Positions 36,107 through 45,221 of a stretch of DNA of 64,000 bases are shown piece by piece (positions within the stretch are counted from its first letter, which is position 1; every line of letters starts with the position of its first letter). A program made the translations under genes and the position numbers. The DNA is from Helicobacter anseris. Lineage in GTDB: Bacteria; Campylobacterota; Campylobacteria; Campylobacterales; Helicobacteraceae. The stretch lies in NCBI RefSeq assembly GCF_003364335.1, contig NZ_NXLX01000001.1:64001-128000 (forward strand). The letters run 5' to 3'. Under the pieces are notes generated by a model, which was given only the letters and a program-made list of their open reading frames with translations, had not been told where the DNA came from and did not search any database.

Positions 36107-37421
36107 AACTTTACACCTTATTTCTTTAGGATGCACCAAAAATCTCGTAGATTCTGAGGTAATGTTAGGAAAACTAGCAAGCTATGAAATTATTCAAGAT
36201 TATACGCAAGCTGATGTAATTATTATCAATACTTGTGGATTTATCCAATCTGCAAAAGAAGAAAGTATTGCTACGATTTTGCAAGTGGCACAAAGTAGAA
36301 AAGAAGGTGCATTGATTGTGGCAAGTGGTTGCCTTACACAACGCTATCAAGATGAGCTTAAGGAATTGATACCTGAAATAGATATCATCACAGGTGTGGG
36401 GGATTATGACAAAATAGATAAGATGATAGAACAAAGAAAAGGAATATTATCACAAAGCGTCTTTCTTGCCAATGAAACCAAACAGCGTGTAATCACAGGT
36501 TCTAATATTCATGCATATATTAAAATTTCTGAAGGATGCAATCAAGCCTGTAGTTTTTGCTCAATCCCTAGTTTTAAGGGAAAATTACAAAGCAGAAGTA
36601 TAGAATCTATACTTGAAGAGATAAAAGATTTGTGCAAGAGGGGATATAAGGATTTCACATTTATTGCTCAAGATTCTAGTTCATTTTTAAGGGATAGAGG
36701 GCAGAGTGATGGGCTGATAGAATTGATTAGGGCTGTGGATATGCAAGGTTTGGCAAGAAGTGCAAGAATCTTATATCTCTATCCATCAACAACAACCCTA
36801 GAGCTTATTGAAACAATCAAAAACTCTAAAATTTTTCAAAATTACTTTGATATGCCTATTCAGCACATTTCACAATCTATGCTAAAGAGAATGAAAAGAG
36901 GCGTTGATAAGCAAAAGCATATTGAGTTGCTTCAAGCAATGAGAGGGATACAAGATGCTTTTGTGCGAAGCACTATTATCATAGGCCACCCACAAGAAAG
37001 TCAAGAAGAATTTTTAGAACTTTGTGATTTTGTGCAAGATTTTGTCTTTGATAGAATCAATATTTTTGCTTTTTCTTCCGAAGAGGGGACATTGGCAGAT
37101 ACCATGGATGGTAAAATACCAACAAAGCTTATCAACCAAAGAATCAATCAAATTAACAAAATTATCAAAAAACAGCAAAAGCAATTACTGCAAGATATGG
37201 TCGGTAAAAAATATTCTGTTATCTTAGAGGGAAAAAGTGAAATTAGTGAATTTTTTTATAATGCAAGACTAATTTCTTGGGCTCCAGAAGTAGATGGCTC
37301 AATTTTGGTTAATGATAGTATGCTCGATGATTTGGTTTTAGCTAGTGGGTATTATGAGGTAGAGATTACTGAAGTAAAAGATGGATTGATTTTTGCAAAA
37401 GTCCTTAAAAAACTTGATTGA
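36096..37421 (+). CDS. rimO: Ribosomal protein S12 methylthiotransferase
   Basis: About 441 residues. An N-terminal UPF0004 domain (LISLGCTKNLVDSEVMLGKL) with cluster cysteines, the radical-SAM CxxxCxxC in EGCNQACSFCSIP, and a C-terminal TRAM domain. RimO adds a methylthio group to an aspartate of S12. The GCTKNxVDSE signature distinguishes it from MiaB. ATG at 36096 is chosen because it begins MANKTLHLISLGC; a frame start 21 bases earlier lacks support. Confidence 0.95.
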   Translation: MANKTLHLISLGCTKNLVDSEVMLGKLASYEIIQDYTQADVIIINTCGFIQSAKEESIATILQVAQSRKEGALIVASGCLTQRYQDELKELIPEIDIITGVGDYDKIDKMIEQRKGILSQSVFLANETKQRVITGSNIHAYIKISEGCNQACSFCSIPSFKGKLQSRSIESILEEIKDLCKRGYKDFTFIAQDSSSFLRDRGQSDGLIELIRAVDMQGLARSARILYLYPSTTTLELIETIKNSKIFQNYFDMPIQHISQSMLKRMKRGVDKQKHIELLQAMRGIQDAFVRSTIIIGHPQESQEEFLELCDFVQDFVFDRINIFAFSSEEGTLADTMDGKIPTKLINQRINQINKIIKKQQKQLLQDMVGKKYSVILEGKSEISEFFYNARLISWAPEVDGSILVNDSMLDDLVLASGYYEVEITEVKDGLIFAKVLKKLD

Positions 37422-38400
37422 CTTAGAATATCTTAGGGGCAAAAAAAATTTATTAGCTTTTTCTGCGGGAGTAGATTCCACAGCTCTTTGCTTTATGCTT
37501 TTGCAAGCAAATATTGATTTTGATTTTGCGATGGTAGATTATCAAGTGCGCGCGCAATCAAAAGATGAGGTAGAGTATGCAAAATGCCTTGCTAAAAAAT
37601 ATGACAAGAAGCTTTTTTTGCATCAAGCAAAAAAAATTGATAATGACTTTGAGAATCAAGCAAGAATAGTGCGCTATGACTTTTTTAAAAGTATCATTGA
37701 AAAATATGGATATGAAAACCTTATTTTAGCCCATCATCTCAATGATAGATTGGAGTGGTTTTTGATGCAATTTATCAAAGGAAGCGGCTTAAATACGATA
37801 CTTGGATTTGAAAAGATAGAAGAGAGAGATACTTATAAGATTGTGCGTCCATTGTTTGAGATTTCAAGAGATGAAATTTTTGATTTTGTAAAAAACTATC
37901 AATATTTTGAAGACTTAAGCAATCAAGAGATGCACTTTTTGCGAAACAAAATTAGAAAAAATTATGCAAATTCTTTGATAAAAGAAAATAAAGAAGGCAT
38001 TGTGCGTAGCTTTCAATATCTTTTTGAAGAAAAAAAAGCACTTTATTTGCAGCAAGAGGTTTTGCAAATCAAGCATATTGCTTATTTTAAAAGACGGGAT
38101 ATTTTAAATGATCTTTATATGGTTGATAGGATTTTAAAAACTTTAGGTTATGTATGGAGCAAGGAGCAAAGGCAAGAGGTAAAAAAGCAAGATTTTAGTA
38201 TTCAATTAGCCTCAAAGTTTATTATTGATTCTAATGAGCAATATATTTTTGTAGCACCCATAAAATATACAAACATTGTAATGTCAAAAGAATTTAAAAA
38301 TCAGGCAAGAAAACTTCTCTTACCTCAAAAGATTCGAAAAGAGTTTTTTGGTTTGATACAAGATTGTCAAATTGACTTAGAAAAATTTACTTTTTGTTAA
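37393..38400 (+). CDS. tilS: tRNA(Ile)-lysidine synthetase
   Basis: About 335 residues. LLAFSAGVDSTALCFML is the PP-loop ATP-binding motif (SGGxDS-type). NLILAHHLNDRLEWFLMQ and DLSNQEMHFLRNKIRKNYAN are further TilS signatures. It converts C34 of a tRNA-Ile to lysidine so that AUA is read as isoleucine. It has only TTG start candidates (37393 and 37414), both overlapping rimO, and I keep the first. The C-terminal domain is shorter than in E. coli. Confidence 0.93.
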   Translation: MQKSLKNLIDLEYLRGKKNLLAFSAGVDSTALCFMLLQANIDFDFAMVDYQVRAQSKDEVEYAKCLAKKYDKKLFLHQAKKIDNDFENQARIVRYDFFKSIIEKYGYENLILAHHLNDRLEWFLMQFIKGSGLNTILGFEKIEERDTYKIVRPLFEISRDEIFDFVKNYQYFEDLSNQEMHFLRNKIRKNYANSLIKENKEGIVRSFQYLFEEKKALYLQQEVLQIKHIAYFKRRDILNDLYMVDRILKTLGYVWSKEQRQEVKKQDFSIQLASKFIIDSNEQYIFVAPIKYTNIVMSKEFKNQARKLLLPQKIRKEFFGLIQDCQIDLEKFTFC

Positions 38401-38450
38401 AAAAAGTATGATTTTGAAAATTTTCTACCCCAAGTCTTGTGAAATAAGAC

Positions 38451-38456
38451 TATAAT
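38451..38456 (+). promoter_or_regulatory. -10 element (TATAAT) of the cbb3 oxidase operon
   Basis: A perfect TATAAT lies 38 bases before the ccoN start, in the 93-base gap after tilS. No clear -35 hexamer is visible, which is usual for Campylobacterota vegetative promoters. Confidence 0.6.
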
Positions 38457-38493
38457 TCCAGTTTGTAAAGTTATAAACAAAGGAGAATTGGTT

Positions 38494-39963
38494 ATGCAAG
38501 AAGAAAAAATGTCTGTGGAGTATGATTATTCCATAGCTAAGCTATTTTTGTATTCAATGATGGCATTTGGTTTTATTGGAATGCTAATTGGTGTTGTCTT
38601 GGCACTTCAGCTTGCTTTTCCTAGCTTAAATTACATTGCAGGAGAGTATAGTATTTTTGGAAGATTAAGACCATTGCATACAAATGGAATTATCTATGGC
38701 TTCACACTAAGTGGAATCTGGGCTGCGTGGTATTATTTAGGACAGCGTGTTTTAAAAATTACCTACCATCAACATCCGTTTTTAAAGTTTATAGGTTTGA
38801 TGCATTTTTGGACTTATATTGTATTGTTGCTTTTGGCTGTTGTAAGTCTTTTTGCAGGTTTGACACAATCAAAAGAATATGCAGAATTGATTTGGCCATT
38901 GGATTTATTGGTGGTGGTTGTTTGGGTATTGTGGGGAGTTAGTCTTTTTGGTAGTATGGGAGTAAGAAGAGAGCAAACAATTTACATTTCTCTTTGGTAT
39001 TTTATTGCTACATTTACTGCTATTGCTGTTTTATATATTTTTAACAACTTAGCAATCCCAACTTATCTTGTTGCTGGTGTTGGAAGCGTTTGGCATTCTA
39101 TTTCAATGTATGCAGGAAGCAATGATGCAATGGTGCAATGGTGGTGGGGACACAATGCAGTTGCTTTTGTATTTACTTCAGGTATTATTGGAATGATTTA
39201 TTACTTTTTACCAAAAGAATCTGGTCAGCCAATCTTTTCTTATAAACTTACACTTTTTTCATTTTGGAGCTTGATGTTTGTTTATATTTGGGCGGGTGGT
39301 CATCACCTTATTTACTCTACGGTTCCAGATTGGATTCAAACACTTTCTTCAGTTTTCTCAGTAATTTTGATTTTGCCTTCTTGGGGAACAGCTATCAATA
39401 TGCTTTTAACAATGAGAGGACAATGGCATCAACTTAAAGAATCTCCACTCATTAAATTCTTAGTGCTTGCTTCTACATTCTATATGCTTGCAACTCTTGA
39501 AGGACCAATTCAATCAATCAAATCAGTAAATGCCTTAGCACACTTCACAGATTGGATTGTTGGACATGTGCATGATGGAGTTTTGGGTTGGGTAGGATTT
39601 AGCATCATTGCAGCTACTTATCATATGCTTCCAAGAATCTTCAAAAGAGAAATTTATTCTAAAAAAATCATTGAGATTCAATTTTGGATTATGACAATTG
39701 GTATTGTGCTTTATTTCTCTAGTATGTGGATTGCAGGTATTACACAAGGTATGATGTGGAGAGATGTGGATCAATATGGAAATCTTGCATATCAATTTAT
39801 TGATACGGTTACAAAATTACATCCATATTATGTGATTAGAAGTGTTGGTGGTATCCTCTATCTTGTAGGCTTTGTAATGTTTATTTACAATGTTTTAATG
39901 AGTATGAGTGCATCAAAAAAATTAGAGCGTGAGCCAAATTACGCTACACCAATGGCTGCTTAA
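38494..39963 (+). CDS. ccoN: cbb3-type cytochrome c oxidase subunit I
   Basis: About 489 residues with twelve membrane segments. Heme and copper ligands are recognisable in RPLHTNGIIYGF, WWWGHNAVAF, WAGGHHLIYSTVPDW and HVHDGVLGW. It reduces oxygen at the heme b3-CuB site with high affinity. The ATG at 38494, seven bases after AGGAGA, is preferred over a TTG at 38488. It is followed by ccoO, ccoQ and ccoP. Confidence 0.98.
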   Translation: MQEEKMSVEYDYSIAKLFLYSMMAFGFIGMLIGVVLALQLAFPSLNYIAGEYSIFGRLRPLHTNGIIYGFTLSGIWAAWYYLGQRVLKITYHQHPFLKFIGLMHFWTYIVLLLLAVVSLFAGLTQSKEYAELIWPLDLLVVVVWVLWGVSLFGSMGVRREQTIYISLWYFIATFTAIAVLYIFNNLAIPTYLVAGVGSVWHSISMYAGSNDAMVQWWWGHNAVAFVFTSGIIGMIYYFLPKESGQPIFSYKLTLFSFWSLMFVYIWAGGHHLIYSTVPDWIQTLSSVFSVILILPSWGTAINMLLTMRGQWHQLKESPLIKFLVLASTFYMLATLEGPIQSIKSVNALAHFTDWIVGHVHDGVLGWVGFSIIAATYHMLPRIFKREIYSKKIIEIQFWIMTIGIVLYFSSMWIAGITQGMMWRDVDQYGNLAYQFIDTVTKLHPYYVIRSVGGILYLVGFVMFIYNVLMSMSASKKLEREPNYATPMAA

Positions 39964-39973
39964 GGAGGAAATG

Positions 39974-40657
39974 ATGTTTAGTTGGTTAGAAAAAAATCCA
40001 TTCTTTTTCACAGTAGCTTTCTTGGCAGTTTTTTCAATTGCTGGGATTGTTGAGGTTTTGCCAGACTTTGCAAAGTCTGCAAGACCTATTGAAGGATTAA
40101 AACCTTATTCTATTTTAGAAACTGCCGGAAGACAGGTATATATCAAAGAGGGTTGTTATAATTGCCATTCTCAGCTTATTAGACCATTTCCTTCTGAGGT
40201 AGATAGATATGGCGCTTATAGCTTAAGTGGTGAGTATGCTTATGATAGACCATTTTTGTGGGGTTCAAAAAGAACAGGACCTGATTTACATAGAATTGGC
40301 GATAGTAGAAGTACAGATTGGCATGACAATCATATGTGGGAGCCAGAGAGTGTAGTTCCAGATTCTATTATGCCTGCATATAAACATCTTTATAAAAAAG
40401 ATAGTGATTTTGAAACTGCTTATGCAGAAGCACTTACTCAAAAGAAAATTTTTGGAGTTCCTTATGATGTTGAAGGTGGCGTAGCACTTGGTGATATCAA
40501 TGAGGCAAAAGAGCTTTTTATGAAAGAAGCAGAGAGTATTGTGGCTGATATGAAAAATCAAGAGATTAAAGAAGCTTTCAAAAGAGGTGAGGTTAAAGAA
40601 ATTGTAGCCTTGATTGCTTATTTAAATCACCTTGGTCAAAAAAGAATAGCAAAATAA
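39974..40657 (+). CDS. ccoO: cbb3-type cytochrome c oxidase subunit II
   Basis: About 227 residues, a membrane-anchored monoheme cytochrome c. One N-terminal membrane segment, then EGCYNCHSQLIRPF with the CxxCH heme site, and methionine-rich later segments (DSIMPAYKHL). It passes electrons from CcoP to CcoN. The second of two adjacent ATG codons (39974) has the better five-base spacing from AGGAGG. Confidence 0.97.
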   Translation: MFSWLEKNPFFFTVAFLAVFSIAGIVEVLPDFAKSARPIEGLKPYSILETAGRQVYIKEGCYNCHSQLIRPFPSEVDRYGAYSLSGEYAYDRPFLWGSKRTGPDLHRIGDSRSTDWHDNHMWEPESVVPDSIMPAYKHLYKKDSDFETAYAEALTQKKIFGVPYDVEGGVALGDINEAKELFMKEAESIVADMKNQEIKEAFKRGEVKEIVALIAYLNHLGQKRIAK

Positions 40658-40675
40658 GATTCTTGGAGTTTTAAA

Positions 40676-40867
40676 ATGGTTGAATTAGAATTTGTGCAAG
40701 GCATTGCTTATTTTGTTATCACGATTTTGCTTGTAGTGTTTCTTTATAGTTATATATTTAGTATGTATAAGCGTCAAAGAAGTGGTGAGCAGGATTATGA
40801 GCGTTATGCTAATCTTGCACTAAAAGATAATTTAACAGATGAACCAATAGAAAAAAGAATGAAATAA
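40676..40867 (+). CDS. ccoQ: cbb3 oxidase small subunit CcoQ-like
   Basis: A 63-residue protein with one membrane segment (GIAYFVITILLVVFLYSYIFSMY) and a charged tail, located between ccoO and ccoP as in other Campylobacterota. CcoQ stabilises the assembled oxidase. The spacing to ccoP is 12 bases. Confidence 0.9.
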   Translation: MVELEFVQGIAYFVITILLVVFLYSYIFSMYKRQRSGEQDYERYANLALKDNLTDEPIEKRMK

Positions 40868-40879
40868 GGGAGTGAATAG

Positions 40880-41743
40880 ATGGGCTGGTTGAGTGATAAT
40901 ATCAATGTAATGTCTTTAATTGCAGCGATTGTAATTTTATTTTTAACAATTTTTGTTACATCTCTTTATATTAAAAAAATGCGTGATAGTAAAGCAGATG
41001 GAGAATTGACAGATCATAAATGGGATGGTATTGCAGAATTTACAAATAACCTTCCTATAGGTTGGGTAGTGAGTTTTATTGTATTGATTATTTGGGGTTT
41101 TTGGTATATATTTTTTGGTTATCCACTCAATGCATATTCTCAACTTGGAGAATACAACAAAGATATGAAAGAATACAATCAAAAATTTGAAGAAAAATGG
41201 AAAAATCTCTCACAAGAAGATATGATCAAAATGGGTCAAGGAATCTTCTTGGTGAAATGTTCTCAATGTCATGGAGTGAATGCAGAGGGTATAGATGGCA
41301 AGGCGCAAAATCTTACAAGATGGGGTAAATATCAAGGCATAGAAGATACAATCCATCATGGTAGTGCAGGGTTGGAATATATGGCTGGTGAAATGCCTCC
41401 AGTTGAAATGAGTGCGCAAGATGCAAAAATTGTATCTCAATATGTAATGTCTCAAATTTCTAATAATCATACAAAGTTTGATGGATTGGATATTAAAAAA
41501 GGTAAGGCACTTTGGGAGAGTGGCACTTGTTCTTCTTGTCATGGAGATGATGGTAAGGGTGCTGGTGGATTGGCAGCTGATCTCACGAAATATGGAACAG
41601 CTGAATTTTTAAAAGAAGTTTTAACAAAAGGGAAAAAAGGACATATTGGAAAAATGCCTTCTTTTGATTATGCAAACTTTAATGATGTGCAAATTGATGC
41701 ATTAAATGCTTTTATCAATTCTTTGCAACCACTTGATGAGTAA
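40880..41743 (+). CDS. ccoP: cbb3-type cytochrome c oxidase subunit III (diheme cytochrome c)
   Basis: A 287-residue protein with two N-terminal membrane segments and two cytochrome c domains with CSQCH and CSSCH heme sites. Methionines in EMPPVEMS and GKMPSFDY are likely axial ligands. It receives electrons from cytochrome c or the bc1 complex. Confidence 0.97.
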   Translation: MGWLSDNINVMSLIAAIVILFLTIFVTSLYIKKMRDSKADGELTDHKWDGIAEFTNNLPIGWVVSFIVLIIWGFWYIFFGYPLNAYSQLGEYNKDMKEYNQKFEEKWKNLSQEDMIKMGQGIFLVKCSQCHGVNAEGIDGKAQNLTRWGKYQGIEDTIHHGSAGLEYMAGEMPPVEMSAQDAKIVSQYVMSQISNNHTKFDGLDIKKGKALWESGTCSSCHGDDGKGAGGLAADLTKYGTAEFLKEVLTKGKKGHIGKMPSFDYANFNDVQIDALNAFINSLQPLDE

Positions 41744-41752
41744 GGAGAAACA

Positions 41753-41953
41753 ATGAATAAATTATTTGGACTTAATGGATTATTTGGCTTTCTTATTGCT
41801 GTGGTTTTAGTCGTAGGTCTTGCAATTAGCTTGGGTTATGTGAGTGTTCTTGTGCAACAAAAAGAATCAACAAATCATTATAGTATTGATAGAAGTGCAG
41901 TTGAGATGAAGGACACTAAAAATACTCAATACTATAAACTTATTAAGGAGTAA
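41753..41953 (+). CDS. DUF4006-type small membrane protein of the cco locus
   Basis: A 66-residue protein with one membrane segment (GFLIAVVLVVGLAISLGYVSVLV) and a polar C-terminal tail. Small proteins of this kind follow ccoP in Helicobacter and Campylobacter, and a role in oxidase assembly is suspected. GGAGAAAC precedes the ATG. Confidence 0.8.
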   Translation: MNKLFGLNGLFGFLIAVVLVVGLAISLGYVSVLVQQKESTNHYSIDRSAVEMKDTKNTQYYKLIKE

Positions 41954-41955
41954 AA

Positions 41956-42063
41956 ATGAAATTTACAGCTTTAGAGAAGATTTTAGCTTTTTTTATCGTT
42001 TTGACAATTGTTGCTTCTTTGGTGATTTTGTTTATCCCTAATATGTTCTTACATATGGTGTAA
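41956..42063 (+). CDS. 35-residue single-span membrane protein in the cco operon
   Basis: A short frame opens three bases after the DUF4006-like stop. It reads MKFTALEKILAFF, then a hydrophobic stretch, and ends PNMFLHMV. TAAGGAGTAAAA provides a ribosome-binding site just upstream. One membrane helix of about 22 residues is predicted. Its position between the DUF4006-like gene and the next accessory gene suggests an oxidase assembly or stability factor; there is no motif to name it. Confidence 0.65.
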   Translation: MKFTALEKILAFFIVLTIVASLVILFIPNMFLHMV

Positions 42064-42068
42064 TTTTT

Positions 42069-42668
42069 TTGATAACACTATTTAAAAGGCTGGCAATATT
42101 ACTTTGTTGCCTTCCTTTTTTTGTATTTGCTAATGTTTTTGTAATAGGTGATAAAGCATTGCTTAATCCAAAAACATTAGAGCTTATTGATACAATTGGC
42201 ACAGAATTTTTCCAAAAAACAAAAATTTCTGTTTATGTGGCATTGAAAGAACAAAGCCACACAAAAGAGCAAAGACAAAGCTATCTCAATGAGATTCAAA
42301 AAGATTTGCATTCTCCTTATGTTTTGATTTATTTTTTCAAAGAAGATAAAAAGATAGATTTTTTATTAAGCAAAGATATGAAGAATCTGGTAGATGTAGA
42401 TACTATCTATAAAGATTATATGGTTCCGCTTTTGCCAATAAAAAGGACAGATAGTCTTGATCAGAGTAGAATCTCAGCCATTATTCTTAATGGATATTCA
42501 CATCTTATCAATGCCATAGCAGACAAGAAAGATGTAAAAATCTTAAGTAATATTGTAGATAGAAGCGGGGAATTGCTAGCTCAAACTGCAAGATTTACAA
42601 TGCAAATTATGCTTTTTGTTATGATTTGTTTTGTTGTGTGGTTTTATATCATAAGGAGAAAAAAATGA
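42069..42668 (+). CDS. Membrane-anchored periplasmic protein, TPM-like
   Basis: A 199-residue protein with a signal peptide (LAILLCCLPFFVFA) and a C-terminal membrane segment (MQIMLFVMICFVVWFYII). The intervening region, LLNPKTLELIDTIGTEFFQKTKISVYVALKEQ.., resembles the TPM fold of envelope-linked proteins. Conserved position after ccoNOQP suggests a role in oxidase maturation, but this is inference. The only start candidate is TTG, without a clear ribosome-binding site. Confidence 0.7.
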   Translation: MITLFKRLAILLCCLPFFVFANVFVIGDKALLNPKTLELIDTIGTEFFQKTKISVYVALKEQSHTKEQRQSYLNEIQKDLHSPYVLIYFFKEDKKIDFLLSKDMKNLVDVDTIYKDYMVPLLPIKRTDSLDQSRISAIILNGYSHLINAIADKKDVKILSNIVDRSGELLAQTARFTMQIMLFVMICFVVWFYIIRRKK

Positions 42669-43234
42669 AAAAAACTTTTTGGCCTTTTGGTATTTTATTG
42701 GTGATTGTTTTTGGAGTCTTGCTTTTGGTGGCTTTGGTGTATATATCTTTAATACAGCCAAATCCTAATGACAATGCCTATATGCAAAAATACCGCGATG
42801 TAGAAAAAAATATCGATGTGCTTTTATCAGATAGTAAGGTATTTTTAGAGAATTATAGTGTGTATTTAAGTGCCAATCAAAAATATACACTACAAGATGA
42901 GTTAATCCCCCCATATCTCATCAAGGCAAAAAAAATAGAAAAAACACAGCAAAATATTTTCTTGCAAACTCCTAGCAAGCTTTATCTCTTTTTGGTATCA
43001 AAAACAAAAAATCAAGAAATAAAAATCTTAAATTATCAAGTCTTTGCTACAAGATATTATGACAACGATTATAAAAACAAATTTGATTTGCTAGCAGAAG
43101 ATGCAAATCTCAAGTCATTTGATTTTGCACCTCAAAAGCAAGGGAGATGGAAAATCACCCTAGAAATTACTTTCTTGTATCATCAAAAAGAATCAAAAGT
43201 TTATTTACAAAGAGATTTTGTTGTCAAGAACTAA
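42665..43234 (+). CDS. FixH-like membrane protein of the cco locus
   Basis: A 189-residue protein with one N-terminal membrane segment (FWPFGILLVIVFGVLLLVALVYISL) and a periplasmic beta-rich domain. The layout, and NPNDNAYMQKYRDVEKN just after the membrane helix, is like FixH of cbb3 assembly (copper delivery by CcoGHIS). ATG at 42665 overlaps the previous stop as ATGA and follows AAGGAG. Confidence 0.75.
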   Translation: MKKTFWPFGILLVIVFGVLLLVALVYISLIQPNPNDNAYMQKYRDVEKNIDVLLSDSKVFLENYSVYLSANQKYTLQDELIPPYLIKAKKIEKTQQNIFLQTPSKLYLFLVSKTKNQEIKILNYQVFATRYYDNDYKNKFDLLAEDANLKSFDFAPQKQGRWKITLEITFLYHQKESKVYLQRDFVVKN

Positions 43235-43514
43235 AGCATTTATCGCTTTAGAACTCATCTTGGCGTTGTTGGTGATAATGTTTGCACTGCATTTGTTTTT
43301 TGATTTTTCTAAGCAATATCACACTTTATCCATAAACTCTAAGAATCTAAAAGATATTTCCAAAGCTCAGCTTGCCCTTATCCAAAAGCAAGAGATTTCA
43401 CAAACAAAACTAGAACTTAAGACAAAAAAACTTCTATGCAATGCAATACTTTTGCAAAACGCAAAAAATAGTGATTTTATTTTTCAAAGTTATGAGATTT
43501 TAGAATGCAAATGA
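43218..43514 (+). CDS. Pseudopilin-like protein 1
   Basis: A 98-residue protein with the type IV pilin-like start KA|FIALELILALLVIMFALHLFF. Cleavage after alanine would leave phenylalanine +1 and glutamate +5, the residues needed for assembly into pilus-like fibres. The rest is polar with one cysteine pair. It is the first of three pilin-like genes before the PilT-like ATPase. The start is TTG, overlapping the FixH-like gene by 17 bases. Confidence 0.75.
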   Translation: MLSRTKAFIALELILALLVIMFALHLFFDFSKQYHTLSINSKNLKDISKAQLALIQKQEISQTKLELKTKKLLCNAILLQNAKNSDFIFQSYEILECK

Positions 43515-43909
43515 GAGCCTTTGCATTGCTTGAGTTTGTTTTTGGCATCGTGGTTTTAGGGCTTGTTAGCATTACTTGTGCAAAAATGCTTTTGCATTTA
43601 AAACAAAAAGAGCTTTTTGCACAAAATACAAGCATTCAGACTATAAGTCTTCAAAACACACTTTTGCAAATCAGCCATTTTTTAGAAAATGCAAAAACTA
43701 TCAGCATAAAAGACAATGCTCTTTATTTTACTGATGATACTTCAAATCACTCAATCACACTAAAGAATCAAACGCTATTTTTAGATGACATAATGCTTTT
43801 AGATTCTCTAAAAAGTTTTGAAATCACTCCTATAAAAGATGACTTGCTTATCACTCTTTGTGCAAAATCTTTATGTTTGCAAAAAGTCTTTTTAAGATAT
43901 GGGGATTAA
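43505..43909 (+). CDS. Pseudopilin-like protein 2
   Basis: A 134-residue protein beginning MQMRA|FALLEFVFGIVVLGLVSITCAKML. Phenylalanine +1 and glutamate +5 follow the putative prepilin cleavage site, and the hydrophobic helix is of the right length. The remainder is a beta-rich head with a cysteine pair near the end (LCAKSLCLQ). It overlaps the previous gene by ten bases. Confidence 0.75.
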   Translation: MQMRAFALLEFVFGIVVLGLVSITCAKMLLHLKQKELFAQNTSIQTISLQNTLLQISHFLENAKTISIKDNALYFTDDTSNHSITLKNQTLFLDDIMLLDSLKSFEITPIKDDLLITLCAKSLCLQKVFLRYGD

Positions 43910-44260
43910 ATGCGAGCTTATGCGATGATATATGCATTATTTTTGCTTTTGGCAATTTTATTTGCAAGTCAGATAAGCCTGCGATATTTTGGAACTACCC
44001 TAGATTCTAGTAGCAATTTTTATGGGAGTTTGCAAAATGAGTTTTTTGCTAAAAGCACTTATGAAATAGCAAAAGCTTGTCTTAAAAAATACAATTTTGA
44101 TTATTGCAAAGAAGATGCAATTACTTTTGGTGATTTTCAATCAAGTTATACAATCTTTGATGAAAAAGATTTTTATCGTATAGAGATTGTGCTTTTGCAT
44201 ACAAACCCTAGAAATTTGCATATAATAAGAAATTTTACAAATAAGAGAATAAAGAAATAG
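43910..44260 (+). CDS. Pseudopilin-like protein 3 (GspK/PilX-like, without Glu5)
   Basis: A 116-residue protein beginning MRA|YAMIYALFLLLAILFASQISLRYFG. It has the hydrophobic pilin helix but no glutamate at +5, as in GspK/PilX tip pseudopilins. It starts directly after the previous stop and ends one base before the ATPase start. A cysteine pair (KACLKKYNFDYCKED) could make the disulfide typical of pilin heads. Confidence 0.65.
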   Translation: MRAYAMIYALFLLLAILFASQISLRYFGTTLDSSSNFYGSLQNEFFAKSTYEIAKACLKKYNFDYCKEDAITFGDFQSSYTIFDEKDFYRIEIVLLHTNPRNLHIIRNFTNKRIKK

Positions 44261-44261
44261 A

Positions 44262-45221
44262 ATGCAAGATTTATTAGAGATATTAGAGGGCTTAAAGCAA
44301 GAAAACATAAGTGATATTTATGTCCATAGTAACCAAAGGCTTATTATAAAAAGCCAAGATAAACTCTTTGAGGCACAGGAAATAAGCCAAGAGACTATAA
44401 AACATTTTATTAATACGCATTTTTCAAAAATCCAAGAGCAAAAAATCTATGAAGGTATAGAGCAAGATATCAGTATCAAAACCCAAAAATATTTTTATAG
44501 AATCCACGCTTTTTTGTCTCAAAATCTCCCAGCACTTATTTTTAGAGTATTACCTCAAAGGATTTGGGAAATACTATCTTATCAAGAGTTTTTTGCTATC
44601 AAGGAGCTTTTGGATAAAAAAGGCTTATTGCTTATTGCAGGGGCTACTGGTAGTGGAAAGACTAGCAGTGCAAATGCTTTGCTTGATTTTATCAATACGC
44701 ATTTTTCAAAGCATATCATTTGCATTGAAGATCCTATAGAGTTTTTTCATCAAAATAAGCAAAGTATTTTTACTTATCGTGAAGTAGGTAGAGACACTCA
44801 AAATTTTCATAGTGGCATCTTGAGTGCAATGCGACAAGATCCTGATGTGATTTTTGTAGGAGAGTTGCGAGATAAAGAAGCGATTTTATCTGCACTTTTA
44901 GCAGCACAAACAGGGCATTTACTCATCGCTACAATCCACGCAAAAGATGGCACCAATGCCTTAATGCGACTTTTAAACGCAGATAAAGAAAAACTAGATG
45001 ATATTGCAGAATCACTTCTTGCTATCATCACACAGCAAAAATTGAATTATCAAGATTTTATTTTTGAGATTTTGTTGGCAAATAGTGCGATAAAAAATCT
45101 CATCAAAGAGCAAAAATTTCACCAAATCCAAAATCAGATTTTTCTCTCACAAGCTGAGGGTATGGTAAGCTTTCAAAAGAGTTTAGAGCTTGCAAAGCAA
45201 AGGAAAGAAAATGCCAAATAG
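44262..45221 (+). CDS. PilT/GspE-type secretion or retraction ATPase
   Basis: A 319-residue ATPase. Walker A is AGATGSGKTSS near residue 127, an aspartate box ICIEDPIEFFH follows, the Walker B region is DPDVIFVGELRDKEA, and the histidine box is LLIATIHAKDG. The short N-domain and lack of a zinc-binding CxxC fit PilT-like rather than GspE. It would power a pilus-like machine built from the three pseudopilins just upstream. It overlaps the WecA-like gene by 11 bases. Confidence 0.87.
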   Translation: MQDLLEILEGLKQENISDIYVHSNQRLIIKSQDKLFEAQEISQETIKHFINTHFSKIQEQKIYEGIEQDISIKTQKYFYRIHAFLSQNLPALIFRVLPQRIWEILSYQEFFAIKELLDKKGLLLIAGATGSGKTSSANALLDFINTHFSKHIICIEDPIEFFHQNKQSIFTYREVGRDTQNFHSGILSAMRQDPDVIFVGELRDKEAILSALLAAQTGHLLIATIHAKDGTNALMRLLNADKEKLDDIAESLLAIITQQKLNYQDFIFEILLANSAIKNLIKEQKFHQIQNQIFLSQAEGMVSFQKSLELAKQRKENAK

